Part shown: one piece after another, positions 46,753 through 57,283 of the stretch | How the letters are laid out: each line of letters opens with the position of its first letter | How positions within the stretch are numbered: the first letter of the stretch is position 1 | Source of the DNA: Schistocerca nitens | Taxonomy: Eukaryota; Arthropoda; Insecta; Orthoptera; Acrididae | Direction of reading: 5' to 3' | NCBI RefSeq assembly: GCF_023898315.1 | Contig: NC_064622.1 | Coordinates: forward strand, 174,116,178-174,180,177 | DNA: 64,000 nt | The notes under the pieces: model-generated | Seen by the model: only the letters and a program-made list of their open reading frames with translations | Databases searched by the model: none | Told to the model about the DNA's origin: nothing | Made by a program: the position numbers and the translations under genes

Positions 46753-47345
46753 AATTTTAACCATCAGCTGTTTATTTATCCCATTAGCCATCCACTGATT
46801 TCGGCTATTAACCATCATCCAGGATGTAGGGTCCAACCTATTAGTTAAAAGCAACCTATATTCCTTTGAAGCTTAACAATAAGGAAATTATCCAGTATCT
46901 CTGTACAAATACCTGTCATAATTGGTTTATTTTGGGGAGGGGACCAAATTGAGAGGTCATCGACTCCATCGAATTAGAGAAGAATGGAGAAGGAAGACGA
47001 CCGTGCCCTTTCAAAGGAACCATCATGGCATTTCCCTGAAGCGATTAAGAAAAATCACGGAAAACCTAAATCAGGATGGTGGGACGCGGGTTTGAACCGC
47101 CGTCCTTTCAAATGTGAGTCCAGTGTGCTAACCACAGCGTTACGTTGCTCGGTAGCATTAGTATTCTAAGAAAAATTATGTCATTTGTTTGTACAGTATC
47201 ACTGGGTACTTTCGATTTTGTTCAGCTTCAAAGGAATATGTAATGTGTTTAACTAATCTATTGCACTCTATATCCTGTATGACGGTTAATAACCGAAACC
47301 GGTAGATGACTAATGGGATAAATAAGCAGCTGATGGTTAAAATGT
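46753..47345. repeat. Long inverted repeat (~120-bp arms) with a SINE in the loop
   Basis: The left arm (46753-46873) and right arm (47220-47345) are inverted copies with moderate divergence. Shared blocks are taaccatcagctg, tttatcccattag, tttcgg, tattaacc and attcctttgaagc. The loop contains a family 5 SINE in minus orientation (46931-47160). It is probably an old fold-back element later hit by the SINE. Confidence 0.78.
46931..47160 (-). mobile_element. SINE, family 5
   Basis: The minus strand has gttagcacactggactcaca and a B box (ggttcaaacccgcgtcc), followed by ttttccgtgattttt and ccatgatggttcctttg. It has the same layout as 7434-7660. No target duplication identified. Confidence 0.72.
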
Positions 47346-47555
47346 ATTTTACAAAAGTCTTGTGCGAGTCTTTCATATTTCACAACTACTATACTATACA
47401 TCCGCGTGAACGTGCATTCTGTATGCCTTGGTCTCGATCTACAGTTTTTAAAGCCCACACTTTCCTCCATTACTAAACAAACTACTGCTTGGTGCCTAAA
47501 GATGTTCATACCAACTTTCCTCCCGATTTAGCTAGTTGTCCCAGAGATCGATTTT

Positions 47556-47720
47556 CTAAGTAGATTGATTCAGAGCATCTTCATTAACCAACCTTCAAGT
47601 TTCTTCTATAGCACTACATTTCAGAAGCTTCTATCCCTTCTTTCTTGCCTCTACAGTTTACCGCCCATGTTTCACTTCCATATAATGCTATACTTCTTCT
47701 TCGTTGCGTCTTGCCATTTG
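47556..47720 (-). pseudogene. RTE-type LINE fragment
   Basis: On the minus strand tatggaagtgaaacatgggc matches the MYGSETW codons of the RTE C-terminal region. The rest is diverged and short. Confidence 0.5.
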
Positions 47721-47834
47721 GTTCGGTGGTTAATGTACAAAACTTTACAAAGTTGGCCTTCATAGCTGGTGTTTTCTTCAATTAAAACTTCCAAATTGAG
47801 AGTCGGTGGTCGATATGGAAACGTGTTCAATAAT

Positions 47835-48294
47835 CCAGAATGAGATTTTCACTCTGCAGCGGAGTGTGCGCTGATATGAAAGTTCCTGGCTGATTACAAC
47901 TGCCGCCGGGGTTTAGCTGAGCGGTCTAAGGCGCTGTAGTCATGGACTGTGCGGCTGGTCCAGGCGGAGGTTCGAGTCCTCCCTCGGGCATAGGTGTGTG
48001 TGTTTGTCCTTAGGATAATTTAGGTCAAGTAGTGTGTAAGCTTAGGGACTGATGACCTTAGCAGTTAAGTCCCATAAGATTTCACACACATTTGAACATT
48101 TGATCAAAACTGCGGAAGAGCTTCTGTGAAGTTTGGAAGGTAGGAGACGAGGTATTGGCAGAATTGAAGCTGTGAGGACGGGTCGTGAGTCGGGCTTGGG
48201 TAGCTTAGATGGTAGAGCACTTGACCGCGAAAGGCAAAGGTCCCGAGTTCGAGTCTCGGTCCGGCACACAGTTTTAATCTGCCAGGAAGTTTCT
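47835..48294 (+). mobile_element. Element with inverted ends and tRNA-like body, SINE-interrupted
   Basis: Same family as 20145-20744. The left end is ccagaatgagattttcactc through ctgatatgaaagttcctgg; the right end is gccaggaagtttc, which is inverted to the inner left end. A tRNA-like body with ttgggtagcttagatggtag and gagttcgagtctcgg lies at 48195-48265. The 10-base duplication gttcaataat is at 47825-47834 and 48295-48304. A family 2 SINE (47906-48100) sits inside. Confidence 0.85.
47906..48100 (+). mobile_element. SINE, family 2, nested
   Basis: The head has ttagctgagcggtctaaggc and a B box (ggttcgagtcctccc); it ends acacacatttgaacatt. The flanks tgattacaactgccg (47891-47905) and tgatcaaaactgcgg (48101-48115) are a diverged duplication (12 of 15). 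Confidence 0.9.
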
Positions 48295-48305
48295 GTTCAA
48301 TAATT

Positions 48306-48422
48306 TTTCATCCCCATCTACGGGAAACATCTTCGGAAATGAGTTGCCGATTCTCTGTGTGTTGCAGGCATCTCTGGATACAAATTGCCTACTGAAGATG
48401 TCTCCCGTAGATGGGGACGAAA
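48306..48422. repeat. Inverted repeat, 31-bp arms
   Basis: 48306-48336 and 48392-48422 are inverted with three mismatches and a ~55-base loop. The core is catccccatctacggga and its complement. It lies immediately right of the tRNA-like element's target duplication. Confidence 0.75.
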
Positions 48423-49258
48423 CATTGATCTGTGGTTTTATCTAGGTTGTAATGGGTTAAATGTAGATATTTCTATTGGTGACTGAGGGTGGTTTACGGG
48501 ATAATATTACATCAGTATTTACTTCATTTTCAGAGTAATAATTATAGCTATTTCAAGTCATATGTTTTTAGGTGGGATAGTACATCCAAGTACTCGTGGC
48601 ACAAGGAAACCAGTAATTTCTATTTTTCCTTGGGTAGACGGTTAGTTATTGAGGTGTGGCCGCATGAATGCAAAATGGAAAGTGTATACTGCCAAACATC
48701 GTTCACACGTGGGCCAGGCATGACCATGAAGAAGACATCGGGTCGTAAAATCTATGATGAGTGTGTGGGAGGACCGTTCAGTGCGGAGAGAAAACAACTA
48801 ACACACTGATGTGCGTACATACTAAGACACTAAATGTAAAATACGTATGCGCTTACACCCGTTACACCCTGTAAATCGACCACAGTCTCTCAGTCCGGAA
48901 GTCTTAACTGAGCTACTGGGCTTTCTAACGGGACACGTGAGATTCTAATTGTTGCCTCACTGCCTGTCCTTACTGATTCACGGATTCCCATTATATGGCA
49001 CATGGTGAGAATCATTATTGAGAATGTTACACACCAGTCGTCAAATCTGTGGTACATTTCCAAGTACCGTCAAAATATAAAACTAGCAGCTTTTGACGGG
49101 TGGAAACTTTAAGCACCTAATGGGGTAACGTGGACCAAAACAAATTTTGGTAAATATATCACACATTTGATGGCTGGTGCATTACAGTCTCGGTACTGAT
49201 TCATTTGACACTTGTACAAAGGCTTCACAACAGATACAGTGTGGTATGTTACGTTAAT
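48423..49258. other. No recognised feature
   Basis: A 106-codon plus frame (48489-48809) is open but shows no motif I recognise; its C-terminal half (residues about 55-106) is less AT-rich than its surroundings. Not called as a gene. Confidence 0.4.
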
Positions 49259-49269
49259 AATCTGTCGTT

Positions 49270-49504
49270 GTCCGACCCTGGCAGCTGAGTGGTCAGCGCG
49301 ACGGAATGTTATACCTAACGGCCCGGGTTCGATTCCCAGCTGGGTCGGAGATTTTTCTCCGCTTAGGGGCTGGGTGTTGTGTTGTCCTTATCATCATCAT
49401 TTCATCCCCATCAACACGCAAGTCACCGAAGTGGTGCTAACTCGAAATACTTGCACCAGGCGAACAGCCTACCCGACGGGAGGCCCTAGCCGCACGGCAT
49501 TTCC
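49270..49504 (+). mobile_element. SINE, family 4
   Basis: The head has ggcagctgagtggtcagcgc and a B box (gggttcgattcccagc), then gggctgggtgttgtgttgtc and a catcatcatttcatccccat core. The 11-base duplication aatctgtcgtt is at 49259-49269 and 49505-49515. Confidence 0.94.
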
Positions 49505-49647
49505 AATCTGTCGTTCTGCTCACTCTGTAGTTTCGAGAGTTTATTTTATCCAATGTATAAACAACGGCTTTTAACTCCTTGGATAGGTCTGTGACTGTTA
49601 TAAATTATTATTAATAACGTCGCATATATCGCTTTCTGTCTTGACAT

Positions 49648-49841
49648 CACCGTGCGAGATTAGCCGAGCGGTCTAGGCGCTGCAGTCATGGCTGGTCCCG
49701 GCGGAGGTTCGAGTCCTCCCTCGGGCATGGGTGTGTGTGTTTGTCGTTAGGATAATTTAGGTTAAGTAGTGTGTAAGCTTAGGGACTGATGACTTTAGCA
49801 GTTAAGTCCCATAAGATTTCACACACATTTGAACATCTTTT
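49648..49841 (+). mobile_element. SINE, family 2
   Basis: The head has gattagccgagcggtctagg and a B box (ggttcgagtcctccc); ~8 bases of the anticodon-arm region (ggactgtgc) are missing relative to the copies at 2424 and 47906. The 11-base duplication tgtcttgacat is at 49637-49647 and 49842-49852. Confidence 0.93.
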
Positions 49842-49852
49842 TGTCTTGACAT

Positions 49853-50383
49853 TCATTACAAAATTTCGGCTACCAATATCATCCTATCAAAATATATAAG
49901 TCGTAAAACATAGTTCACAGTCAGTTACAATAAAATCGGTGCTTAAACATTGACGAACAACTGCTGGTTACTGGTCTCATGATGGCAGAACCGAAATGAA
50001 TTAGATGAAAAAATAAATGAAAACAAGTAATCTCCGTCAGAACAGCCAGGAAGGCCCAACGGTACTGACCGGCCGCCGTGTTATTTTCATCCTCAGCCTA
50101 CAGGCGTCACTGTATGCGGATACGGAGGAAAATGTGGTCAACACACCACTCTCCCGACCGTATGTCAGTTCACGAGACCACAGATGAAAATAAATTGCCT
50201 AAATAAAAAAATTAAGCTACCATAATGGGCGGAGGAATCTAAATTGAACCTCACGGGCTGAAATTGTTGGTGATGTTATGTCAGTGATTACAAAATCAAG
50301 TCATATTTGCAAGGAACTTGGCAATAAGAGTCCAGTTATGAGTATATATCATTATACCATCTCTGAGTTGGATCAGCGGATAA
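49853..50383. other. No recognised feature
   Basis: Mixed DNA; nothing identifiable. Confidence 0.45.
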
Positions 50384-50391
50384 TGTGGTTG

Positions 50392-50594
50392 GCCGGCCGG
50401 AGTGGCCGAGCGGTTCTAGGCGCTACAGTTGGGAACCGCGCTGCTGCTACGGTCGCAGGTTCTAATCCTGCCTCGAGCAGGGATGTGTGTGATGTCCCTA
50501 GGTTAGTTAGGTTTAAGTAGTTCTAAGTTCTAGGGGACTGATGACCTCAGAAGTTAGTCCCATAGTGCTCAGAGCCATTTGAACCATTTTTTAG
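50392..50594 (+). mobile_element. SINE, family 1
   Basis: A full plus-strand copy with one B-box change (ggttctaatcctgcc). The 8-base duplication tgtggttg is at 50384-50391 and 50595-50602. The 3' flank coincides with the start of a duplicated Tc1-like segment. Confidence 0.88.
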
Positions 50595-50598
50595 TGTG

Positions 50599-51236
50599 GT
50601 TGATACTATAGCATGAGAAGTGAGACATGAGGATGCATGATATCCGTGACGTAAGGTTCCCTCAATCACTACCAGCCATGACCTGAAGAAGTACACAATT
50701 GTTTCCTCTCCTGAGGCAAGTTGGTCCACAGCTGTTGTAACTGGTCCTTGATATGCTGGACACTGGCACTAGCGTGGAGTTTACGTCCAAACTGGTCCGA
50801 TACTGTTCCATCGGGGAGTCATTTCGTGATCTTGCTGGCCACCAGAATGCCTCAACATGACGCAGACAGTTCATAGAGACGCACGCTATGTGTGAACAAC
50901 CGTTGTCCTGTTGATACTATAGCATGAGAAGTGAGACATGAGGATGCATGATATCCGTGACGTAAGGTTCCCTCAATCACTACCAGCCCTGACCTGAAGA
51001 AGTACACAATTGATAGCTACACAATGACGCCAGGAGTGACACCATTGTGCCTCTCCAAAACATTGGAAGAATGGGACCTCTCGGCAGGTGGCCGCCATAC
51101 TTCCAGACACTGGTCCTGCTGGGGAATGCAGAACCGCTGAACACGAAGCAATGCCATTCATCAGTAGTCCATGCTTCACGTTGACAGCACCATTCCAAAT
51201 GCAGCCTCTTATGTAGTTGTATTCATTCATTCATTC
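50599..51236 (-). pseudogene. Tc1-like transposase relic with a 311-bp duplication
   Basis: The minus strand reads HLEWCCQREAWTTDEWHCFV (before the first catalytic Asp, near 51190), then EPYVTDIMHPHVSLLML and YQQDNGCSHIACVS (second catalytic Asp). It continues with LRHVEAFWWPARSRNDSPME, the SP-PIEH third-residue region. Bases 50599-50701 repeat 50910-51012 at an offset of 311 with one mismatch (c versus a). The copy is thus partly duplicated and broken by stops. Confidence 0.72.
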
Positions 51237-51240
51237 ATTT
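51225..51240. repeat. (ATTC)n short run
   Basis: Four ATTC units at the edge between the Tc1-like relic and the LINE fragment. Confidence 0.8.
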
Positions 51241-51715
51241 CCGTGTCTGGTCAGCATTTCCAGAAGGTAGCAACTCCGATGGCTTTGTTGTTTCCTTCGA
51301 TCCGGTCCTGTGTTACGCAGGGTTGTTCAAGTTGAGGTCAAATTAGCAGGTGGGCCGGGTCTTGTGTTGTTCCGCACTCGCAGGATGTATCTCCATCATC
51401 AGGAAGAATGACCCATTTTCGCATGTTGGTCTTGCAAAGAGGAACGCCCATCCTAAGACGATTGAGCGATCTCCAAATAGGGTAGGGCAAGTCATTTCCT
51501 GGAGATAGCTCTTTCTTTACAGGGATATCAAGTGGTAGCTTGCTCTTCCACCTGGTGAAGCCGTTAGACTCTGGTGTTCCCTCTAGTGGTTGAATCCTGG
51601 CGATTAAGGCGTTTCTCGACTTCAATCGACGGACTACAGCCTGATGATCGTTCAGTGGATGTCGGGGATCATAAGTTTGCTTAACTCGTCTCCGCAGTAT
51701 CCTTTTTTCCAAGAG
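51241..51715 (-). pseudogene. LINE C-terminal fragment with zinc-binding-like motif
   Basis: The minus strand has WRSLNRLRMGVPLCKTNMRK then CECGTTQDPAHLLI, the Trp...Arg-Leu-Arg-x-Gly and Cys-x-Cys...His block near the C-terminus of several LINE polyproteins. Upstream the frame is continuous to about 51715 and basic. The N-terminal extension of the open frame into 51716-51892 belongs to another repeat. The reverse-transcriptase core is absent. Confidence 0.6.
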
Positions 51716-51915
51716 TGCTAGTTCTGCAAGATTCGCAGAAGAGCTTCTGTGAAGTTTGTGAGGTAGGAGACGAGGTACTGGCTCAATCGAAGCTGTGAAG
51801 ACTGGTTCTGAGTCGAGCTGGGGTAGCTCAGATAGTAGAGCACATGCCCGCGAAAGGCAAAGGTCCCGAGTTCGAGTCTCGGTCCGACACAAAGTTTCAA
51901 TCTGCCGGGAAATTA
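51716..51915 (+). mobile_element. tRNA-like element, partial
   Basis: Same family as 20145-20744. It has gagtgctagttctgcaagat, a tRNA-like body (ggtagctcagatagtagagc, gagttcgagtctcgg) and a caatctgccgggaaatt end. The outer inverted end and target duplications were not found, so it appears truncated or assembled into a larger copy. Confidence 0.75.
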
Positions 51916-52380
51916 CATTACATTTCCTAGAAAAAGGTCACGTTCATTTTTTCTGACGACTAATAGTTCGTGCATAGCGAAAAGCGAGTGCGAGAATATG
52001 CAAACTTCTCACGTGGTATTTGAAGACCTTTCGGGTTGCATAAAGCTCGTGGATAGGGGCAGGTGAACCACCCCGAGAACCCAAGCTGGGTAACAACACT
52101 ACACTATATACGAACAAAACTATTGCACTCTGTTGGCCGTTCTACGTGTCAGAGAACTGTAATTGTAATCACTTACGCCTCTGCCAGTTGTGTGCACTTA
52201 TATGAAGTTACATCGACATCTGACTATGTTTTCTGGGAGCTTCACTTGTTTTTTCTGGAAGTTTGTTTTTAAGTAACGTAGGAGGCATTATTTATTAAAA
52301 ACATTTCTTTCGCTCTGCTTGCCTTCATATGGAAGCGGGGTGAAGGAGGGAAACAAGGACATACGCAAACACACACGCAT
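51916..52380. other. No recognised feature
   Basis: AT-rich DNA; nothing identifiable. Confidence 0.45.
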
Positions 52381-52428
<48 letters not shown>

Positions 52429-52460
52429 ACACACACACACTCACACACACACACACACAC
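52381..52460. repeat. (CA)n microsatellite
   Basis: A CA run with two T interruptions. Poly Thr-His and Cys-Val frames through it are artefacts. Confidence 0.97.
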
Positions 52461-53029
52461 GAGCAAGCGCGCACCTTCACCTTTTCCAGTTTTTTCCTAC
52501 ATGTTTCTTTATTTTGTAGCATTAACATTAACTTTTTCAGGTAATGCATTGCCAAAGATGGCGTTTACTCTTTTTTTTTCCGCATCAATCCTTGTGAAAT
52601 ATTCAATATTGTTCACCACGACTGTTCCCCTTTTGATGACGATAGTCATAGCCTGACGATGGCTTGTACTCCAAAACTGCTTTAAAAATGCTGTAGGACA
52701 TCGAGAATTATGTGTTTTTATTTATAAGTGTAAAGCTGTTCTGCCAAGCTGGGACGCAAGAATCAGTTAGGACGATTAAAGCTTACTTTTACATCTGTGT
52801 ATTTCTCCTCTTAAGAACTACATGCTGCGTTCAATTCATTGCCCGAGCGTCGTTTACGAATGCTAATAGGAGTGTTTAGTTGATAAGGCCCTATTATGCA
52901 GTCCCCAGCTTTCGTCCGCACAGATACCCGATACGCTTACGACAGAGTCATCACTGTTGACTTAAGTACCCTGATGCCCCTTTCCTCTCCGCTGTCGACG
53001 AATGGGAGCCGGAACTGAGGAGTGGACGG
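52461..53029. other. No recognised feature
   Basis: No identifiable coding or repeat signal. Confidence 0.45.
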
Positions 53030-53340
53030 TGTGCTTTATTGCAGGAGGCGCAGCCCGCGGCCGCTACGGCGCTCGCCGGCCGGCGTCGCGCAGTGCAGCG
53101 CAGAGGCCTGCCGGTGCGCCGGCGCGGACAGATGGAGGCGGATAAGCGCCGCGGCACGGCGGGCTGCTTTGGAAGGCGGCCACGTCTGGCGCGGCGACCC
53201 GAGCTGAATGGCGGACGAGACGGCGGGGCGCGGCCGGCCGGCCAGACAGCCGCCGGGCCTGTCTCTCTGTCTGTCTGTCTGTCTGCCCGCGAGCCGCGGC
53301 CGCAGATAACTCGCACACGTCCCGTCCACGCAGGCTGCGC
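53030..53340. other. GC- and CpG-rich island with (TCTG)n
   Basis: Strongly GC- and CpG-rich, with CGGCCG-type words and a short TCTG run (about 53264-53285). Overlapping frames on both strands (61-141 codons) lack domains, are Arg/Ala/Pro/Gly-rich, and reflect composition. A host promoter or 5' exon is possible; nothing proves it. Confidence 0.45.
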
Positions 53341-53580
53341 TACATCTCTCTCTCCCCTGGCCGAAACACTCGTCATGCATACGACGTGTCATGCGTGTGT
53401 TGCATAATTGGCTGGTGATAAAAGTCGAAAGTCTGAAGTTATCAATTTATGTAGCTGCCATGTCCAACCAGTCGTTTTTTTTTTATCTGATACGGTTTAT
53501 TGTGCCAGTCACTAGGAACTGTACGCTACAGTTCATTATATCCCCTAATTAAAGTATTTTTTCTTGGTTAAACACATTTA
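53341..53580. other. No recognised feature
   Basis: AT-rich DNA between the GC-rich island and the Tc1-like element. Confidence 0.45.
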
Positions 53581-53604
53581 CACTGAAGAGCTAAACAAAT
53601 TGGT

Positions 53605-54702
53605 TGTTGTTGTTATTGGTCCCGAGGTCGAACCACTGTCAAAGACACAATTTTAGTCTGCCAGGAAATTTCATTCACTTTGTTTGGTCATGGACAGGTC
53701 CAACCACGATAGCTCTTTTCTGCCATTCTGTTACGTCTCGATGTGGACTCATCTGAATGCACTGATTCGATACAACGAACTGGTACATACACAGCACTGA
53801 GCTGCCATGACATGTGTCAGCGGGCCCGCATCTCGTGGTCGTGCGGTAGCGTTCTCGCTTCCCACGCCCGGGTTCCCGGGTTCGATTCCCGGCGGGATCA
53901 TGGATTTTCTCTGCCTCGTGATGGCTGGGTGTTGTGTGCTGTCCTTAGGTTAGTTAGGTTTAAGTAGTTCTAAGTTCTAGAGGACTTATGACCACAACAG
54001 TTGAGTCCCATAGTGCTCAGAGCCATTTGAACCATTTTTTTTTGTGTCAGCGGTGGGGGTTCACACGAGCACACACTACCGGTCCTGCACCATCTGTAGT
54101 GTTCCAAGGCGCCCACTGTGCTCTTTCAAGGTGGTAACTAATGTTTTGTCCATCCGGCTTAGATACCCCACAGTACTGGAAGAATGCATTTGGCTATGAA
54201 ATAGAATCAGACTGCGTTACTATTACTTTCATCAAATTATGAGGGTCACATAACAGTCGTTGTTGTTGTTGTGGTCTTCAGTCTTGAGACTGGTTTGATG
54301 CAGCTCTCCATGCTACTCTATCCTGTGCAAGCTTCTTCATCTCCCAGTACCTACTGCAACCTACGTCCTTCTGACTCTACTTAGTCTATCCATCTCTTGT
54401 TCTCCCTCTACGATTTTTACCCTCCACGCTGCCCTCCAATACTAAACTGGAGATCCCATGATGCCTCAGAACATGTCCTACCAACTGATCCCTTCTTCTA
54501 GTCAAGTTGTGCCATAAACTCCTCTTCTCTCCAATTCTATTCAATACATCCTCATTACTTATGTGGTGTACCCATCTAATATTCGGCATTCTTCTGTAGC
54601 ACCACATTTCGAAACCTTCTATTCTCTTCTTGTCCAAACTGTTTATCGTCCATGTTTCACTTCCATACATGGCTACACTCCACACAAATACTTTCAGAAC
54701 TG
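53605..54702 (-). mobile_element. 5'-truncated RTE-type LINE inserted in a Tc1-like element
   Basis: It is bounded by the 8-base duplication aaattggt (53597-53604, 54703-54710). Its (GTT)n end on the left is the complement of a (CAA)n 3' tail. The recognisable LINE part is 54252-54702; 53618-54250 is additional sequence including a SINE (53824-54042) and a (GTT)n on both sides, suggesting another insertion within the tail. The minus strand has MWSVAMYGSETWTINSLDKK and RMPNIRWVHHISNEDVLNRI. Confidence 0.78.
53824..54042 (+). mobile_element. SINE, chimeric: family 3 head, family 1 tail
   Basis: The head ctcgtggtcgtgcggtagcg with B box (gggttcgattcccggc) matches that at 34012. The tail ccttaggttagttaggttta to agagccatttgaacc matches family 1. 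The 11-base duplication tgtgtcagcgg is at 53813-53823 and 54043-54053. Confidence 0.93.
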
Positions 54703-55879
54703 AAATTGGTATACTTGCCTAATATCGCGGAGAGCCACCGCGAGCACGCAGAAACGCCACAAAGCGACATGGCATGGACTCAACTGTCTGAAGTAGTGCT
54801 GGACGAAACTAGTACCACGAATCCGGCAAGGCTGTCCACAAATCTCTAAGAATACCAGAGGGTGGAGATCTTTTCTGAACAATTCGTTGCAAGGCATCCC
54901 AGATATGCTCAATAATGTTCATGTCTGGGAAATTTGGTTGCCTGTGGAAGTGATTAAACTCAGCAGAGTGTTACTGGAGCAACTCTGCAGCAGTTTTGTA
55001 CGTGTGGGGTGTTGCATGGTCCTGTTTGAATTACACAAGTACTTTAGAATGCACAATGGACATGAATGGATGCAGGTCATCAGACTGGATGCTTACTTAT
55101 GTCTCACCTGTCGGAGTCCTATCTAGATGTATTAGGGGTCCCATATCACTCCAACTGCACAACCCCATACCAATACAAAGCCTCCACCAGCTTGAACAGT
55201 CCCCTGCTGACACGCAGGTCCATGGATTCATGAGGTTGTCTCCGTACCCGTACACGTCGATCCGCTCGGTACAATTTTAAACTAGAGTAGTCCGACTAGG
55301 CAACCTGTTTCTAGTCATGAACAATCTAATTTCGGTGTTGACGGTCCCAGGCGAGGGGTAAACCTTTGTGTCGTGCAGTCATCAAGGGTACACGAGTGGG
55401 CCTTTGGCTCGGAAAGACCATATCACACGATGACAGATGTTGATGGTCCAGCAATGAAATCTGTAGCAATATGCCGAAGGATTGCACTTCTGTCACGTTG
55501 AACGATTCTCTTCATTCGTCGTTGGTCCCGTTTTTGCAGGATCTTTTTCCGGACGCGGAGATGTCGGAAATTTGATGTTTCACCGGATTCCTGATATCCA
55601 CGGTACACTCGTGAAATAGTCATATTGTAAAATCCAGAGTTCATTGATACCTCGAAGATTCTGTGTCCCATCCCTAGTGCGCCGACTGTAACACCACGTG
55701 CAAACTCACTTAAATCTTGATAACTGGCCATTGTAGCAACAGTAACCGACCTAATGACTGCGTCAGACACTTGTTGTCTTACATAGGCGCTGCCGACAGC
55801 AACGCCGTGTTCTGCCTGTTTACATACCTCTGTATTTATAAACGCATGCCTATACCAGTTTCTTTGGCGATTCAGTGTA

Positions 55880-56254
55880 TATGACCGCAGTGGCAATCAT
55901 ACCGTTTGCTTTTGTTTCCATGTAGCAACCCAGAGACATGACATGAAATTGATAATTGCAAAAGAAAATGGAGGAGGTAAGGGACCTTGATCCGGAACCG
56001 ACGGAAACCGAAGGGAAAATTTTTCTGGTACCTATGACATTCGATCTCTTCTACTGGAAACCGTTTGCTTTCCATACTTTGGTAGGAGGTAGTATGGAAC
56101 AAAAGAAGAAAGAATTGTTCAGTTAACATCGGCTCTGAAATGCAACAACTGAGAGCTACGATCAATTATTCAGTAGACGATACGTTTTTCGTCACGGCTA
56201 GAATAAACTACTTCTCATACCTCTTAAGGTAAGAGTTTTAGAACTCGTATTTAC

Positions 56255-56257
<3 letters not shown>
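55880..56257. other. No recognised feature
   Basis: Mixed DNA; nothing identifiable. Confidence 0.4.

Positions 56258-56314
<57 letters not shown>
56258..56314. repeat. (TA)n microsatellite
   Basis: An uninterrupted TA run; no LINE is attached to it here. Confidence 0.97.
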
Positions 56315-56320
<6 letters not shown>

Positions 56321-56475
56321 TTGGTCCATACTGCCTCCTCCCAAAACACAGACAACTGAAGGGTTTCTGTGTCAGAGGTATAGTAATGATTTTCAACTTT
56401 CGACTCGTCATTTCTGGCCCAGTCCCTTACCTCAGATTGATACATTTACACTTCCCCATAATTCCTGTAAGTCTT

Positions 56476-56818
56476 TAACATCATCATCACCAGGTCTTCT
56501 GTCCGAAGACTTGTTTTATGCAGCTATAAACGCTACTCTATCCTTTGCAAACTTCTTCATCTCCAAGTAACTACTGCATTCTACGTTCATCTGAATCTGC
56601 TTACCGTATTCATCTCTTGATCTCCCTCTACGATTTTTACCCCCCAGACCTCTCTTCAGTACTAAATTGGTGATTTCTTGATGTCTCAGAATGTGCTACC
56701 AACCGATCCTTCGTCTAGTCAGGTTGTGCCATAAATTTCTTTGCCCCCCCCCCCCCCCATTTCTATTCAGTACCTCCTCATTAGTTACACGAACTACCCA
56801 CCCAGTCTTCAGCATTTG
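56476..56818 (-). pseudogene. RTE-type LINE 3' fragment, minus
   Basis: On the minus strand it is the RTE C-terminal and 3' untranslated region (complement of ctacgatttttacc, tgtgccataaatttcttt). It contains a long C run (about 56744-56758). It meets a plus-strand fragment of the same region at 56819. Confidence 0.78.
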
Positions 56819-57283
56819 TTAGTATCGGGTATAGATTTAAGTGTCAGGAAATCTTTTCTGAAAGTATTTGGATGGAGAGTACCCATGTGTGGAAGTGAGA
56901 CATGGACGATAAATTAAACAATAAGAGAATAGAAACTTTCGAAATGTGGTGCCACAGAAGAATGCTGAAGGTTAGATTGATATATCACGTAACTAATGAG
57001 GAGGTATTGAATAGAATTGGGGGTGAAGAGGGATTTGTGGCACAACATAACTAGAAGAAGGGATAGGTTGGTTGGACATGTTCTGGGGTATCAAGGGATT
57101 TTTAGTATTGGAGGGCAGCGTGAAGGGTAAAAATTGTAGAGGGAGACCAAGAGTTGAATACACTGAGTAGATTCGGAAGGATGTAGGTAGCAGTACGTAC
57201 TTCGAGATGAAGCAGCTTGCACAGGATAGTGTAGCATGGAGAGCTGCATCAAACCAGTCTCTGGACTGAAGACTACAACAATA
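56819..57283 (+). pseudogene. RTE-type LINE 3' fragment, plus
   Basis: It reads from a SGIDLSVRKSFLKVF-like start through the WCHRRMLKV segment and the 3' end ctggactgaagactacaaca. Frames are broken. It forms a head-to-head pair with 56476-56818. Confidence 0.82.

Larger units (their letters stand above)
53581..55877 (-). mobile_element. Tc1-like element, second copy, with LINE insertion
   Basis: Terminal repeats cactgaagagctaaacaaat (left) and a complement ending gcgattcagtg (55867-55877) are each flanked by TA (53579-53580, 55878-55879). It is the same family as 31854-33060: the minus strand has MASYQDLSEFARGVTVGALG, NMTISRVYRGYQESGETSNF and IVQRDRSAILRHIATDF (55735-55440). The rest of the transposase is decayed. 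After removing the 53605-54710 insertion, the length is near 1.2 kb. Confidence 0.88.

Noticed and set aside
48489..48809. 106-codon open frame
   Set aside because: Unrecognised and unsupported; kept only as a note in the unassigned region.
52269..52555. Cys-Val-rich and Thr-His-rich open frames
   Set aside because: Translations of the (CA)n microsatellite.
52951..53407. Overlapping Arg/Ala-rich frames of 60-141 codons
   Set aside because: Same reason: composition-driven open frames on both strands.
54120..54165. Possible Tc1-like terminal repeat (taatgttttgtccatccgg) within the LINE-interrupted region
   Set aside because: Only one end could be seen and no TA-bounded partner was found.
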